Counted from the stretch's first letter, positions 44,501 to 55,200 are shown. The stretch: DNA of 64,000 nucleotides from Fusarium oxysporum f. sp. lycopersici 4287 (GCF_000149955.1 NC_031000.1:592761-656760); one strand, 5' to 3'. Numbers and translations: made by a program. Notes: a model not told the origin generated them from the letters alone.

Positions 44501-46005
44501 TACAGACCGTCCCTTCCTATGCGGAGGAGACCAAAGACATCTCCTGTTGGGTCATACATGTCGTTCCCGTCTATCCAGCCGCCGTTCTTGTATAGCCTGA
44601 GTCCTGACATGACATTTACCGGAAACTCAGGGATGAACAGCGTGTCTTTGAGGTTAATTGTGACCTGCTCACCCCATTTGTTTATGAAGCAAATTTTGAC
44701 TGTCCCCCTACCGAATGGGTACACCTTCCCACCGCCCGTAACGAGGACCGTTCGGGTTGCAGGCTGCAGTTCTGTGAATAGGCTTTGGTCGTTGCAGATG
44801 TGGACTGACGAACCTGTGTCGAACAGCCATTCTGCGGTTGAAGAGATGTTATCAAGGGAGACCTTACACGTCTCTGTATTGTCCATAGGTAGCTCGTCTG
44901 AGACGCTGTCTTCAAGGATCAGAAAAGATCGCTCGACTGTCATATGATTTGATTCCTTGATATGGAGATTCTTGGTGTTGTCCCGTTGAAGATCATGCTC
45001 CATGAGTTCCTTGGCGAGGCGGACTGCCCAGTCAGGTCGCTTATCCTTATGGGCAAACCAACAATCATTTTCGTGATGTCCTCTCTTCTTGCAGTTCGTG
45101 CAGGTATGGTCCTTATGCTTGCCGACCCGATGATTGGTTTCCTGGCTGGATTTGTTCGTGGCTCGTAGGTTCTTTGAAGAGCCTCTCCTCCGGCCGCTTG
45201 CCTCTTGCTTTCTTGCGGTCAGGCCCTTCCTTCCGGTCTTTTTACTGTGAGCCCAGTACGTTGAGGCAGTGCCATGACTATCATCATCATCTGATGACCT
45301 GTTTTCATCAATGAGATCTTGCTGCATTGATCGTAGTGTTGGCGGATGCTCCGAGCGTAGGAGAGCGCGCTGTCTGGCAGTCCAGTCGGGGTACTCGTTC
45401 TCGCAGGCAGTCAGATAAACAACCTTTTTGAGGGTATCTGAGATTGGTTCTTTCTGCTCGAGGAGAAGTTTGACGAGTCGTTCAAAGTCGACATTAAATT
45501 GTGGAATTGTCTCGTAAGAGCTTGTTTTGATCCGGATGAACTGGTAAAGTGTTGTCTGCAGAAGAACTGGGCCCGTGCCAATACAATAGGCCTGGAGAAG
45601 GTTGAACATCTCCTGGGGATTCTCAATCCCGACTAGTTGACTAAGTGCTTCTCCAGTGCAGTTACCTCGGATGGAGACGGCAGCTTTTGCCGCCCTGATC
45701 TTTTGATCCATAGTCTGCTGTTCCTCGGGAGGGTAATCACCAAAGACAGCATCTTCGAGACCATTGATTCGAAGAATGGCCTTCTGAGCTGGGCAATATT
45801 GCTCCCAATTGGAGGGTCCGCCTAGCTTGAGCTCTTGCGGAAGGAAAAGAGTATTCTTTTCAGAGATGACCGTGGTACTGTCATACATTGAGGATGGTGT
45901 GTGGTCTTGACCTGAAGCACCAGGTCGCGACGATTCGGATGCAGGCGATACTCTGATTGTGTTGCGGGTTCGCATGGTGGAACGTGGGGCTCGTCGTGAC
46001 GTCAT
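41590..46005 (-). CDS. Copia gag-pol polyprotein, 1471 aa
   Basis: A single frame from ATG 46005 to 41590. Approximate residues: gag (60-240); CCHC knuckle CTNCKKRGHHENDC (302-315); protease active site WLFDTGSSVH (about 393-402); GAG-pre-integrase WHRRLGH (541-547) with CLACDIAK; integrase HVDTF (D606), IQMDGGSELYG (D668), NGVAERSNR (E704); reverse transcriptase KWVFKVKKNEDGNLDKFKAR (967-986) and YVDD (about 1125); RNase H with WADSDW, STTEAEY and KHIPLTEHHIREEV (about 1310-1430). The order PR-IN-RT-RH is diagnostic for Ty1/copia. Gag and pol are in one frame, so the gag/pol ratio must be set otherwise than by frameshifting. No lesion. Confidence 0.96.
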   Translation of the reverse strand: MTSRRAPRSTMRTRNTIRVSPASESSRPGASGQDHTPSSMYDSTTVISEKNTLFLPQELKLGGPSNWEQYCPAQKAILRINGLEDAVFGDYPPEEQQTMDQKIRAAKAAVSIRGNCTGEALSQLVGIENPQEMFNLLQAYCIGTGPVLLQTTLYQFIRIKTSSYETIPQFNVDFERLVKLLLEQKEPISDTLKKVVYLTACENEYPDWTARQRALLRSEHPPTLRSMQQDLIDENRSSDDDDSHGTASTYWAHSKKTGRKGLTARKQEASGRRRGSSKNLRATNKSSQETNHRVGKHKDHTCTNCKKRGHHENDCWFAHKDKRPDWAVRLAKELMEHDLQRDNTKNLHIKESNHMTVERSFLILEDSVSDELPMDNTETCKVSLDNISSTAEWLFDTGSSVHICNDQSLFTELQPATRTVLVTGGGKVYPFGRGTVKICFINKWGEQVTINLKDTLFIPEFPVNVMSGLRLYKNGGWIDGNDMYDPTGDVFGLLRIGRDGLYVNTEVGKTTVSNQAAWELQPEPCNHHTASSNQCLNVDLWHRRLGHVNAYQVSQTAKMTKGMYCDGHHDHQPFNYCLACDIAKALRWTPRNKRKRASRAGFIHVDTFKVNPPGIRGERWGMIATDDRHRMRWAYTFTRKGMASELLGQLISKIRTQYGIRVYAIQMDGGSELYGASLKNLEYTHGVKIIKTIPYTPEFNGVAERSNRIIFDKVRATMESERIPIELWPLVLEDMVRKTNVTATRAIDGLTPMESFLNEAFPGQDNKPDLSGERICGSQVTIHIPQERRLRSHKFGPRGEAGIYLCMEGSQIYTCWVPSRRKGHQIVRSANVQFYEKVGETELLTETEHDVEPEIRKNGAPISSRPQSVTEQTKTPSPQRSEVNNLQHAEVHNPQHGQTTTSMTSAKLPDLRKEVITEPKTMTEALQGPQREHWLRAIHSELRSLLKKGAWRMLDRTQAHNRPLTVKWVFKVKKNEDGNLDKFKARLVVRGFEQQFGFDYNQTFASVAKAATWRILLTVAACLDWEIEQMDVSTAFLEGDLDEQVFIEMPEGLVEYFDQHPEDRPAGFSTEKICKLIKSLYGLKQAPRQWQKKLKKTLESLDFRQATSDTAVYHNPTTGVIIITYVDDFLIMGSNKEAIQGYKARLGEIFTMTDLGPASHFLGVRITRDRNSRLIYLSQDAYFTRILKKFGLEDCRPVKTPMERNSLSTLQPRDNGDSASPEEREDYSSKTGSLMYGMTQTRPDLAFLLSVLSRYMSNPSPAHSRLIKRGLRYLQQTRDHGLVLGGVKKDPESAWSITAWADSDWKGDTVTGRSTFGWLVQLEGSTVSWRAKRHETVALSTTEAEYTALSQCARELAWTRNLFSELFLPLHMPIPLNGDNQGSLKLCRNPELHQRTKHIPLTEHHIREEVEAGNIDVQYVSTHEQVADGLTKPLNAVSHGHFLEAIRVSACPIEEAGRIIWSTEVHDDSVP

Positions 46006-46063
46006 CTTGAGTTGAAGTTTGGTTCTTTGATTCAGAAGAGAAACCCGGTGTTTGCTAACCCGG

Positions 46064-46073
46064 GCTCATAACC
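46064..46073 (-). promoter_or_regulatory. Copia primer-binding site
   Basis: Directly inside the 5' LTR the element's sense strand reads GGTTATGAGCCCG. The complement carries CAT in a GCTCATAACC context like the anticodon loop of initiator methionine tRNA. Priming by a half-tRNA of this kind is known for Drosophila copia. The tRNA match is from memory of the conserved anticodon arm. Confidence 0.65.
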
Positions 46074-46270
46074 TGTTGTTTATATTGCGCAGTAGTGCTA
46101 GGTGAAAATATATATTTTTGTATAACTTGATTGTTCATTAGTGAGATGAGAGTTCTTCTCAGGTTTATATCTCTAAATGATTTCATCTAGGACTTTAAAC
46201 TTTAAATCTAGGACTTTCAGACTGTTAGTCTGAATCCTGAAGGGAAGGGGGATCCCCGGATTTTCCAACA
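46074..46270 (-). repeat. Copia 5' LTR
   Basis: 197 bp, identical to 41373-41569; carries the promoter for the minus-strand gag-pol. Confidence 0.95.
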
Positions 46271-46522
46271 GAAAGTGGATGTACCAAGGACTGCTAGTAA
46301 TTTACTAAATTACACACTTTTCGTCCGTGCGCTATTCATTGCACCCATTACAGGTAGGGCGTCGCAAGTGGATATTCGCAGGGGTGCTGACTTTTAAACA
46401 AGCATTCATTGGCTCATGAACAAGCAACAGGGGTACCGTGCATTTTAAACGGCTGCTGATTGGTTGCTTTGAGGCAGAGTGGGGAGCACACTTCAGTGTC
46501 TACTTACCCTATATACTCTTCA

Positions 46523-47156
46523 ATGTCATCTTTTTACCCGTTACAGGTCGCTTCAGACAGAAAAATATTAATTTCTTCAATTAAATCAACTTATGGAAGC
46601 TTTCGCTACAGTATGGTGTCCTTTTTAGTCCACGCACTGCTACAGTTGGGAGGCGTTGCGTCAAATTTTGTTCTTTTGTTCTTTTCGAACGCACAGGTCA
46701 ACCCTGACCCCTCCGACCATCATAGATATGTATTTGGGGAGTTGCCGTGGCGGTTTGGGGCACTTGGCAACCCATGGAATAACATGGGGGATGGGAGAGG
46801 GATTGAGAAAATAGCTTTCCATGAGAAGTATAGTGTTGTGGTGAGAAAGGTCGGGGAGAAGAGGTGCGATGAGATGGGTAAGTCATTTCTCTTGCGGCAT
46901 ATGAGTTGAGTTCACTGGGATGCTAAGACAAACACTGACTATTGTAGCTGCACTATTGGACTTTATTATTGACTCGTTTCGTTTTTCGGAAGCGGCTATT
47001 GAAAGCCAGAAACAGCCACGACCGAGTAGCGCAGAGTCTCTCAGAGCTCTCATTGGAAAGTCCGAGTTTCTTAAGATGAGAGCCAAATGGCAAGAAGAGA
47101 CAGGTGAGCCGCCAGAGTCAGCACAAGTCGGTTTAAAGCGGCCAGCGGGGCAGTAA
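46523..47156 (+). CDS. Small unknown protein, two exons
   Basis: ATG at 46523 (an alternative is 46613). Exon 1 ends at 46877. A 70-bp intron (46878-46947, GTAAGT...TTGTAG) joins exon 2 (46948-47156) in phase 1. The product is about 187 aa, with a hydrophobic stretch (FLVHALLQLGGVASNFVLLFF), then a polar part with FGELPWRFGALGNPW and a Glu/Lys-rich C-terminus. I do not recognise the family. The good splice consensus and continuous frame are the only support. It lies just outside the copia insertion, upstream of a J-domain relic. Confidence 0.45.
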
Positions 47157-47486
47157 ACTGTCAAGGTTTAGGCTGCAGAAATTCCATAATTGGGTGCAGG
47201 GTAATTCTCCATTTCTGAGATAAATATGCTTGGCTTGAACTTTGCTCGAAGCTTGATCGAAACGTGGGTATATCGAAAAGAGGGGAAGCGCATTTGGCTA
47301 GCTCTCTTTCAAGCGTACGATTGGTGGAATGCAGGTGCGGTACCTGTGCCGCGTCACCGGCATTCCCAACCTCGTGTTGGGCTACGAGACTATGTCCTTC
47401 TCGCCTCTGTTCAAAAACTTGGGCTAATTTTTCACTGTGAAAACTCGAGTAAATTCGCCACTAGTTTGTTCTTCTGACGCATTAAA
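47157..47486. other. Short intergenic stretch
   Basis: An open frame at 47226-47477 shows no recognisable motif. Probably the 5' region of the J-domain relic that starts at 47487. Confidence 0.35.
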
Positions 47487-48972
47487 ATGACATACGAACA
47501 TATTGATTGGGATCTTTCAGAAGTCGTTGATCCAAAATACATCACTGCGGTCCGCACCCTCATTGACGACAACTATCCACGGAGAGAACCGAAGAGCAGC
47601 AAATCTCCATATCCTACAGAGCATCTCGGATCCGAAAGTCTTTCATTCTATCCATGGAAAAAGAACGATGAGAAAATATTGCATCGCTATAATCCATTTC
47701 ATTTCAGGATCCCTTACAGCCTTACTGCATTACACTATTTTTTCGAGTTTGATCACACCATATGCTTGAACGCTTATGGCCTAAACCATCACGCCTGCGG
47801 AGGAGCGCTTAAACTTCCTTAGAGAATATCATCTATTATATGCCGACATCCTCGAGGCTTTGAATGGAGATGATGATGCAGAGTCAAGACTTCGGACGAA
47901 AATCTACACAGACAGCATGTATCAGAGTGCTGGAATTCAGACCAGACATTTAAAACTTCCACGGAGGGAGAGTGCTCACATCAATTTCCGACTTTCACTG
48001 CTCGCTCATCTGGCCCTGGATATAGTTAAATCTGATGAGGAAGCTATTTCCACCGCCGCTAGAGTTAAAGTCTTAAAGCTGCTTTATAGTTTTGATATCG
48101 ACTCCGTCGCCGCAGCATTCTCTGCTTACAACGAAGGCTTCTTGTTGCACCAGTCGGAGTTCGTGGAAGACTTGATTCCCAGATCGTTTATCAAGCATGC
48201 GACGGAAAAGGGGGGAACGCCCCAGAATGATCTTTTTATCCGAAATTCCACAATCCGGAGTATATTTCGCATGCAGCCGCTGTACGACCAGATCGATTTC
48301 GATGCAGGACTATCTACGTTACTTCACCACTACCAAGCTGAGACTGTGCAGATCTTACTGAGTTTCTTGCGCCTCAACGTGGCAGTCGTGGCGCTGCCCA
48401 ACAAACCCAGCTTCATGAGCGATGATTATGCAAAAAGAAACCGCGAATCAACAAAACTTGTTTTTCATTCGCTTGTTCAACTAAGCCAACTGGATTGGAT
48501 ACAGAAAAGAGAATTATTCGGTGTAAAAGCGAGCTACCGCACATGCACCAACGCTAGACCGTCTAGTTTCCAATCTCGCGTTGGTGCTACAACTGGAGTT
48601 GGAAGTGGAGTTTGTGACGAACTGGAATCTCTTTCTAAGGAGTCCTTGATCGCCCTGCTTCTCCAACACCGAGCATACATCGAGCGCTTGGAAGAATTGC
48701 CCCCAGCATTGACCACGTAGCCAACCACAACAAAGCCGTCATTCGATGATCCAAAAGGATATTTTCAGATATTTGGCCTCGATCCCAGGACTCCAGAGAA
48801 TATCGATGAGATCTTGACCCCCTATTATCGCGCCTTAGCATTAAAATGGCACCCGGACAAAAATGGCGATAACCCTGAAAAAACTCAGAAATTTAAGAAG
48901 CTCCAGACCGCATATGAGGTACTTTCAGATCCTGAACGACGCAGTCGTTACTTGACTCTTGGTCGCTTTTAA
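47487..48972 (+). pseudogene. J-domain protein, broken (frame change and in-frame stop)
   Basis: ATG at 47487 (TAAAATGACA). The first frame runs to 47822. A second frame (+1), open from 47785 and beginning ITPAEERLNFLREYHLLYAD, continues to TAG at 48718-48720; either a frameshift or an unrecognised intron lies at about 47700-47800. Past the TAG the same frame gives a clear J domain: YFQIFGLDPRTPE, YRALALKWHPDKNGDNPE with the HPD tripeptide, and LQTAYEVLSDPERRSRY, ending at 48972. J domains activate Hsp70 ATPase. A C-terminal J domain after a ~370-residue unknown body is unusual among classical DnaJ proteins. The stop fits CAG or TGG to TAG. I do not recognise the body. Confidence 0.7.
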
Positions 48973-49379
48973 AGTAGAGGAAGTTGAAAAAACGATGTTC
49001 TATCAACTCAATCTCCATCGACTAGCGGACAACGCAACTTGGCCGGCAAAGAGTATATTGGTTTGGTGCTTTTACATTTTGCAACAGAAAATTAGATTAA
49101 TTTAAGATTGAAGTTCCGTGTATCATAGAGTTACAGCGTAATTCAACCTCAGTATTCGCATTCTAATATATAACGTTCTCTTCGCTAAGTCAACGAATGG
49201 CTAACACATGGATGGCTAACGAATGTACGAAATACCTAGAAAATATCTAGGATGAATGGAGGCGGTTCGGGTTTTGCCACCTTCTGACCAAAGTTGCGGA
49301 AATTATGTAGCTCTGCCAATGCAGATAGCGAACCTGAAACCATATACCTCTGTCATACCCTACCTCGTGAGCCCTCAAA
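48973..49379. other. Intergenic, AT-rich
   Basis: No gene. Contains short direct repeats (GAATGGCTAAC / GGATGGCTAAC / AACGAATGTACG, 49192-49230). Confidence 0.4.
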
Positions 49380-50015
49380 AGGGGATTGACAAGTGACTGA
49401 AGTCCGGACCAATCCGGCCTAGACCGAACCCTTAATCCCTCCAACCTCTCCCATTCTTCGACGCCCCGGTTAGCGCAATGGTTAATTATAAACCTTTTTA
49501 AGTTGGTCTCAATCATATCAATAAAGTAGATAGCAGATTCCATTATAGAAAATACTAAGGGACTGAATCGGGCAGGCGATCGGCAATAATCGCATTATCC
49601 TAGATATCTCGCTGGGGTCTTATACAAGAGGTAGATAGTCAAAACTTCTCTTAAATCGCTTAATAGCAGCGACCTGAAAGGCACGGATTGAGTTCTACTG
49701 TTATTAGATATGCTAGGCAGAATTATTTTGTAGTATACCACCACACTCTTTTCAAACAATAATACGCCAAGAAGGATTGTAGTAAAATAGAACTTCGAAT
49801 TCCACAGTGAAAGGCGGTTATATTCTGCTAGTCATTGCAAAACATCAGCTTGTAAAGGCCGTTAAAAATAAACCTCGGATGAAAATCACAGTTGAAAGTG
49901 TCGATGATGTAAGAAAGCTAAAGTACGCGTGATTAACGCGACCGCAGACCGTCGATCAAAACGGGAAAGATAAGTCGCCAGTATGCGCGTATGGAAATAG
50001 ACCGGAGATAGACAT
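49380..50015 (+). repeat. Diverged dispersed repeat, copy 2 (see 10370-11045)
   Basis: Aligns along its length with 10370-11045. This copy is richer in A/T: at many differing positions it has A or T where copy 1 has G or C, as expected from C-to-T decay on both strands. A GTA microsatellite follows (about 50033-50051). Confidence 0.7.
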
Positions 50016-50193
50016 ATATGTGCAAAGTGGAAAGGTAGTAGTAGTAGTAGTATTTATTACGCCCGGGAGAACGGACCTCATAGGGCCTGTGGCTACGCTA
50101 AGCTATTCACGTATTCCCCGCTTTTCGTCCATTCTACACAAAAGAAAGCCCTACTGCTCCTCCTGTTCTTACTTTTCTACAGCGCTCATCATA

Positions 50194-50237
50194 TGTCAAT
50201 CAAATCAACTTTGACCTAAAAGTTGATTTGATTGACA
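50194..50237. repeat. Subterminal hairpin of the hAT element
   Basis: Arms of 19 bp (TGTCAATCAAATCAACTTT and its exact reverse complement) around a 6-bp loop, starting within the TIR. A further AAAGTTGATTTG follows at 50250-50261. Confidence 0.9.
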
Positions 50238-50340
50238 GCCCTCGAGCTCAAAGTTGATTTGTTTGATTTGATTGATACCCTTTTCAATTCCGTGAGTGGA
50301 GACCCCTACCCGAAGTCATCCCCCTCGTGTACACCAACAC

Positions 50341-52955
50341 TCAGCTACCCGCCCAACTACCTAACCTTACTCCGCCCTGCCTGACCCAGTTCTTGAGGCA
50401 TTGAACATGTTCCAATGTATCTGCGCCTATCGAGGGCCTCTGAGAAGTCAACGTCAGCTTCGCTAGGCTGAATTGTCTCTCACAATCACTCGCCATCGCT
50501 GGAATAGCAAAGACATCCAGGGCAAAGCTGCTCAGTGAAGGAAACGAAGCCCTGTGGTCTCTCCACCATTGGATAGCATCCTGCGTATCCTGTGGCTCGA
50601 GACGGAGGTATCTTTCGAGCTCGCCGACACTGCCACCCGTCGCAAACGCTTTCTTTGTCTTGCTTTTAATCCACTGAGTGTACTGACCATCCTCTTGGCC
50701 CATCGTCCTTGGCGCTGCGTCGTACTTCATTGTTTCTTCACACAGTCCCGGGTTCGCGTCGTACCAACGGGTGAAGTAATCCTTGATTCCAGCCTTGGCA
50801 TCACGAACCCAAGCGAGTTGTTCCTCAGAGATCCAAGTGGCCTCTAACCAGCTGATCCCGAACCTCGGATGAAGAATGATCGCTGCCGCAAACAAGGGAG
50901 ATTCTCCGAGTTTGTCATAATACTCATTTAGCTTCTTCCACCCGTTATTAATCGATGCCCGGATGTAGGCTCGATGGTCTGCTGGTAATGTGCTCTTTTG
51001 CGACGTCTCGGACGCTGATCGCTTCTCCGCCGTGGAATATTCAGCCCGAGAATGCAGCGGTAAGGCAGATTCTATGAATCTCGTGGGTTGGCTCCGCTGC
51101 GGTAGCGCGTAAACCTCATCCTCGTCAAAGCGGGCAGGGAGACGGCGAACGCGGCTTGGTCGACCGTTGGACTCTCGGAAATTTGCTGACGCCGTTGCAA
51201 TCCGCTCCGCAGCATCCACTTGAGTTTCTCCCATCGTCTCCTCCGTAACCTCACTATAGAAGACCTTGCAGTCCTCAAAATGCTCCAACAGATATTCCAT
51301 TCCTATCAGCACTTCCCACAGGCGTCCATGGCTGTCACCTTTACCCCAGCCTTGCGTCCGCATCGTCTGAAGGTATATGGGTTTGAGAATCTCGTTGACC
51401 TCGCCAAGAACCCGCCAGTCTTCGCTAGACAATCTGTCCTCCGCCGGGATCCGTCTTGCCCCGTCTTCCTCTTCTTGAGTTGCAAAGATAAATTCTCTGA
51501 TATCTGTCTGCTTTCGCAAAGCCCTCTCAATCATCATGTAAGCGGAGTTCCACCGCGTTTCGTTGTTCATGACAACCTCGAGCTCGGCCGTGGATTCCTC
51601 GCAGAGCCGATATTCCTCGTAATCCTGCTCCCGGGCTATTCGCTTGAACTGTTCACTCCGCTGCGGTGACGAACGGATAAACTTGATAATATTGCGGAGC
51701 TTACCAATGGGGCCCTTTGCGCGCTAATGATCCAGGTCCTGCTCAATAAGGCCGCGCATGTTGTTAATGTCAGACTCCAGCTCAAACGAGTCGACGTATT
51801 TGCCAAAGAGAAAGGCTCGCGCGACGAGATTGAGCGTGTGCCCATAGCATCGCATCCGGCGGGCCTTTATATCAACAGGCCTCATCGATGGATCGAGCTG
51901 CTGGTACATGTGGTACAGACAAGTATCGTTTGCCGCCATGTTATGGAGATGGCACAGCCAACTCGCCCCTCAATCTCCCATTCGTGGACGATGTCGATCA
52001 GAGAACCTCGCCGGTTCTCGCCACTATGAGCACCAAATTGACGACGCAGAGCCAGCAGACGGGATTGCTGATGCCCCAATTGATCTATAAAGTGCGCAAA
52101 TACAGCCATGATTGCAAAGCGATTCGGTGACGTCCAGAGGTCGAAGCTAATGTGCACCGCTGTCAAAGCGTTGCGGAGCTCTGCTTTGATGGTATCCCGC
52201 TTCGCTTCAAAGAGCCGATGTATCTCTCTAGTGACAGAACTACCACTCCACGCCATCTGGAGTACTAAATCACTGTCGAAATGGTTGAAGATCTTCCGAA
52301 GAAAGCTGTGCTCGAAGATGGTGGATGGCACATCGCTATCAATGACGAAGCCGACGCTTAGTTCTTGGATGGCTTTTATTTTCGCCCTTGGTATGGCGCT
52401 CTGTTCAAGCCGGCGCCTTTTCGGTGTTGCACCAGAATAAATATCAATGACACCTTCATCACCAGGACTTGACTCGCTAGACTGGCTGGCTGGGGTGATC
52501 CGGTGAGCTCTAGGTCGGTCAGCTGCTGGATATCTTGTCAAAGAGATTGAACGGGATAAGCACAGACTTTCGAAGATGGTCCGCTGCGGAAGACGTGGCT
52601 TGCACCGAAAAGAACTCCGCTGCGCCTCTCATATCACATTGATTGCAGCACCAGACGTGACCTATCGGTAGATCCTGATAGTTCCGTGCGACCTAATCCA
52701 GCTCTTCCTGCCCTTTGCACCTTTCCGAGCTAACAAATCCTCCTGGACGAAGCGACGGTTCTTCCAGGTAATCTTAGGCAGATTCTCAATGGTCGGGTTG
52801 GGAGGTAAAGCTCCAACGGCTGCTTCTTCCAACTGCTTGGCCACCGTTTTAGGCTGAGACAATCGTGAGAAGACGGAAGAAGGAGGTGTAGGGCAAGGTG
52901 TCAATGTTGTTGGCGGAAAGCCAGCTGGCGACGGGGAGAGTGGCGAGTTCGACAT
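50341..52955 (-). pseudogene. hAT transposase with BED finger, several lesions
   Basis: From ATG 52955: a Pro/Ser-rich start, then the BED-finger region (KSWIRSHGT; after a frame change near 52665, WCCNQCDMRG, FFSVQATSSAADHLRKS). Another frame change near 52530 precedes the catalytic region (TAVHISFDLWTSPN). A third, near 51940, precedes ANDTCLYHMYQQLDP and RRMRCYGHTLNLVARAF. Then TAG at 51724-51726 interrupts a same-frame continuation RAKGPIGKLRNI, at a position normally Trp (TGG to TAG). The C-terminus (51570-50341) is open and holds NNETRWNSAYMMIERAL and the dimerisation part SLDVFAIPAMASDCERQFS with LEHVQCLKNW. It cannot encode an active enzyme. Confidence 0.85.
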
Positions 52956-53328
52956 CCTACTGGTGAAATGGAATAAAAACCACGTGTAGAAGGGATTATT
53001 TTGATGGCGCGACATGGTTGGAAAACGCGTTCCACATTGCATACGCGCGGTGGGGTCATGCGTTAGATCACGATAGCAGATACTTAGCTTTGCCGCTAAT
53101 CCCCCCGCTATTTGAGAGTAGACTTCCATCTGCGACTATCTAGTGTAGGGTAGTGGCTCGGGAAGGTGTGGATTTTCCCTCGAGATTAGACGATTACATG
53201 ATGCATATGTAATATGTCAATTATTTCAACTTTAGAAATGTGTGGTTTGATTTGATTGAAAGGAAGAATTCGACGATTTGATTGATTGAGTTGACATATG
53301 ATGAGCGCTGACACATATAGTCACATTG

Positions 53329-53507
53329 TGTCGCAGGCCGGGCATGGTCTCAACGAGCCTCAGGAACAATAGCCCTTAGTAATCGAGCTGGGTGATTTAA
53401 AGTAAAACCTGTGGGATGGAATACTCCACACAGAAGATAGAACCAATCAACTCACTACTGCTGCTCATCACATTCACTTTAACCCTTTAAGTACGCTAAG
53501 TGCGACA
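53329..53507 (+). repeat. Solo LTR-like repeat (TGTCGCA family), complete
   Basis: 179 bp, from TGTCGCAGGCC to AGTGCGACA, with direct duplication CATTG on both sides (53324-53328, 53508-53512). TG...CA ends and a 5-bp duplication fit a solo LTR. The 7-bp terminal inverted repeat (TGTCGCA/TGCGACA) would also fit a small MITE. Confidence 0.88.
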
Positions 53508-55200
53508 CATTGATAAGGCGGGGCCATCAGAACTTACCCCTGTCAACGTTGCCCAAAGTAGCGGGGCGCATAGTTATGGTGGGCTGGTGTCGAGACCGAG
53601 CTTGGTGGTGAAGACGTGATGCGTCCGTGCCCGAAGCCTCAACTGAAAAACTGAAACCATTGTTTTTGGGCAAGGAGGAGATGAGATTCCCAGCTACAGT
53701 CGTCATTCACCTGCATGTACTGGCAGGACCTTAGTAATTATTCGTCGCTGTATAATATATAGATAATAACGGCGAAAAATTTCTTTCTTTGAATGTCTTA
53801 GTTTTAAGTCAGTTATGTAACAATCGATAAGGGCTATTTATCATCCTCTTATCAGCTAAAATTGCCCCCTGAAGCAATCCGAATGTGCTATAGCTCTCAT
53901 GTTGCGCCAACAAACGGCATCAAGTAGCGTCAACGTAGGGATTCAGAAAGAATAGGACCTTGCATCCCTCAATAGCAACCTTGAGTTCGTCAGCAAAGGC
54001 TGGGCTGCTCGACTTAGGTTGTCCCAAAGCGTCGCTGAAGAGCGATGACCTGTCATTTCATCACTTAATCTTCGCTATTAATTAATTAGCGGGCCCAACC
54101 TAATTGCTAGGCCACGTATAGGGCTGGTTCCCCCACGCCGTTGGTCTGGGAAGCAACTGGCTCCGGCAAGAGATCGATATTAGAGCGATTGCAAGGGAGC
54201 TGGATTACGAGAGAGGAAGAAACTATTTGAAGACGATCAGAGATTTTTAATCAAACCTTATGTATTCGCTGACATCTAAACGAAGATAGCAAAGAGGGGC
54301 TGATAAAACGAGGCTACCTGGTAGATAATTCTGCAAGCCTCTTTGCAGATAAATGAGGAAATTTTTACGAGGCCCTTGCGGGCGAGGTACGTACCAGTTC
54401 GGAGCGTGGGTATATGCTAGACTGGAATGTACCTTGCACAAATCAACCTAAAGTTCAGATCTGATACGTTGGAACAACAGGGATAATGTCAAAAGGAGCT
54501 GCAGCACCAGTACACACGCTACGCAACAGTTGAAGGTCCGGTCCCGTGCCCCCTTCCTTGACGCTAATCAAGGGCCTTTACCTAGTCCATTTCTCACAAG
54601 GGCCGAAATCCTCAACGCTCGTTATCCCCATCTTTACACACCCTGGCCCTGACCGGACCTTCCCTATCTCGGCCAGTGGGTTAGCACTTCTGACAGCCAC
54701 ACGATGATCATGTCGCACATTCTGGCGTTTATACGAAGTCTGCGTGTCTGTCAATTTATCAGGTACGACCTCGATTTAGAAGCACAAACACACAGACCCT
54801 CGACCGTTCGGGTCCACCCATTCAGACTCCTCGACCACTGTAAGTTTTATCACCCAATAGTTCTCCCTGTAGCGCTCTCGATAGTCCGTGCTGTGGTCGA
54901 GAAAGGGGGGGAGATTTGCAATGCATAGCCCATTCTTGTCCTATTCCACTACTCGGCACGCCTCCGCATGTCTCTGTGACCACTCATAAAGCCTTTGTTG
55001 TCTGTATCTTGACATCGCTTGTCTGTGGGCTTCCCTGAAATTCACTCAACGTATACGCCACTCATTTACCCAATTACTTTATTTACTTTCCACCTTCTCT
55101 TTCTTCTTCCCATCACAGCAGTCGGGTCATCTTCAATTATTAACAAACATGGCAGGTCTTCTTAGGAATCGGATTCCTCATCCTCATCTTCACTATTTAC
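53508..55200. other. Intergenic; promoter region of the FAD oxidoreductase gene at its end
   Basis: No gene recognised; the short frame at 54704-54928 is motif-free. The last 200 bp are rich in CT and TTTC runs, typical of fungal promoters/leaders. The ATG at 55149 (AACAAACATGG) has a good start context but is in another frame than the gene at 55201. Confidence 0.4.

Larger units (their letters stand above)
41373..46270 (-). mobile_element. Complete Ty1/copia retrotransposon
   Basis: Two 197-bp LTRs, identical as far as I can read, at 41373-41569 and 46074-46270 (TGTTG...CAACA), flanked by the direct duplication GAAAG (41368-41372 and 46271-46275). The primer-binding site and an uninterrupted gag-pol frame lie on the minus strand. 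Identical LTRs mean a recent insertion; everything needed for transposition seems present. Confidence 0.96.
50180..53310 (-). mobile_element. hAT-type element, decayed
   Basis: Perfect 20-bp TIRs at 50180-50199 and 53291-53310, beginning CAGCGCTCATCATATGTC, enclose a broken hAT transposase on the minus strand. The flanking 8-mers (CTTTTCTA and ACACATAT) do not match, so no target duplication is visible. Confidence 0.85.

Noticed and set aside
48717..48758. Intron removing the TAG before the J domain
   Set aside because: A GT...AG pair exists but would remove residues that look like the start of the J domain.
50172..53318. 8-bp target duplication for the hAT element
   Set aside because: Flanking 8-mers do not match.
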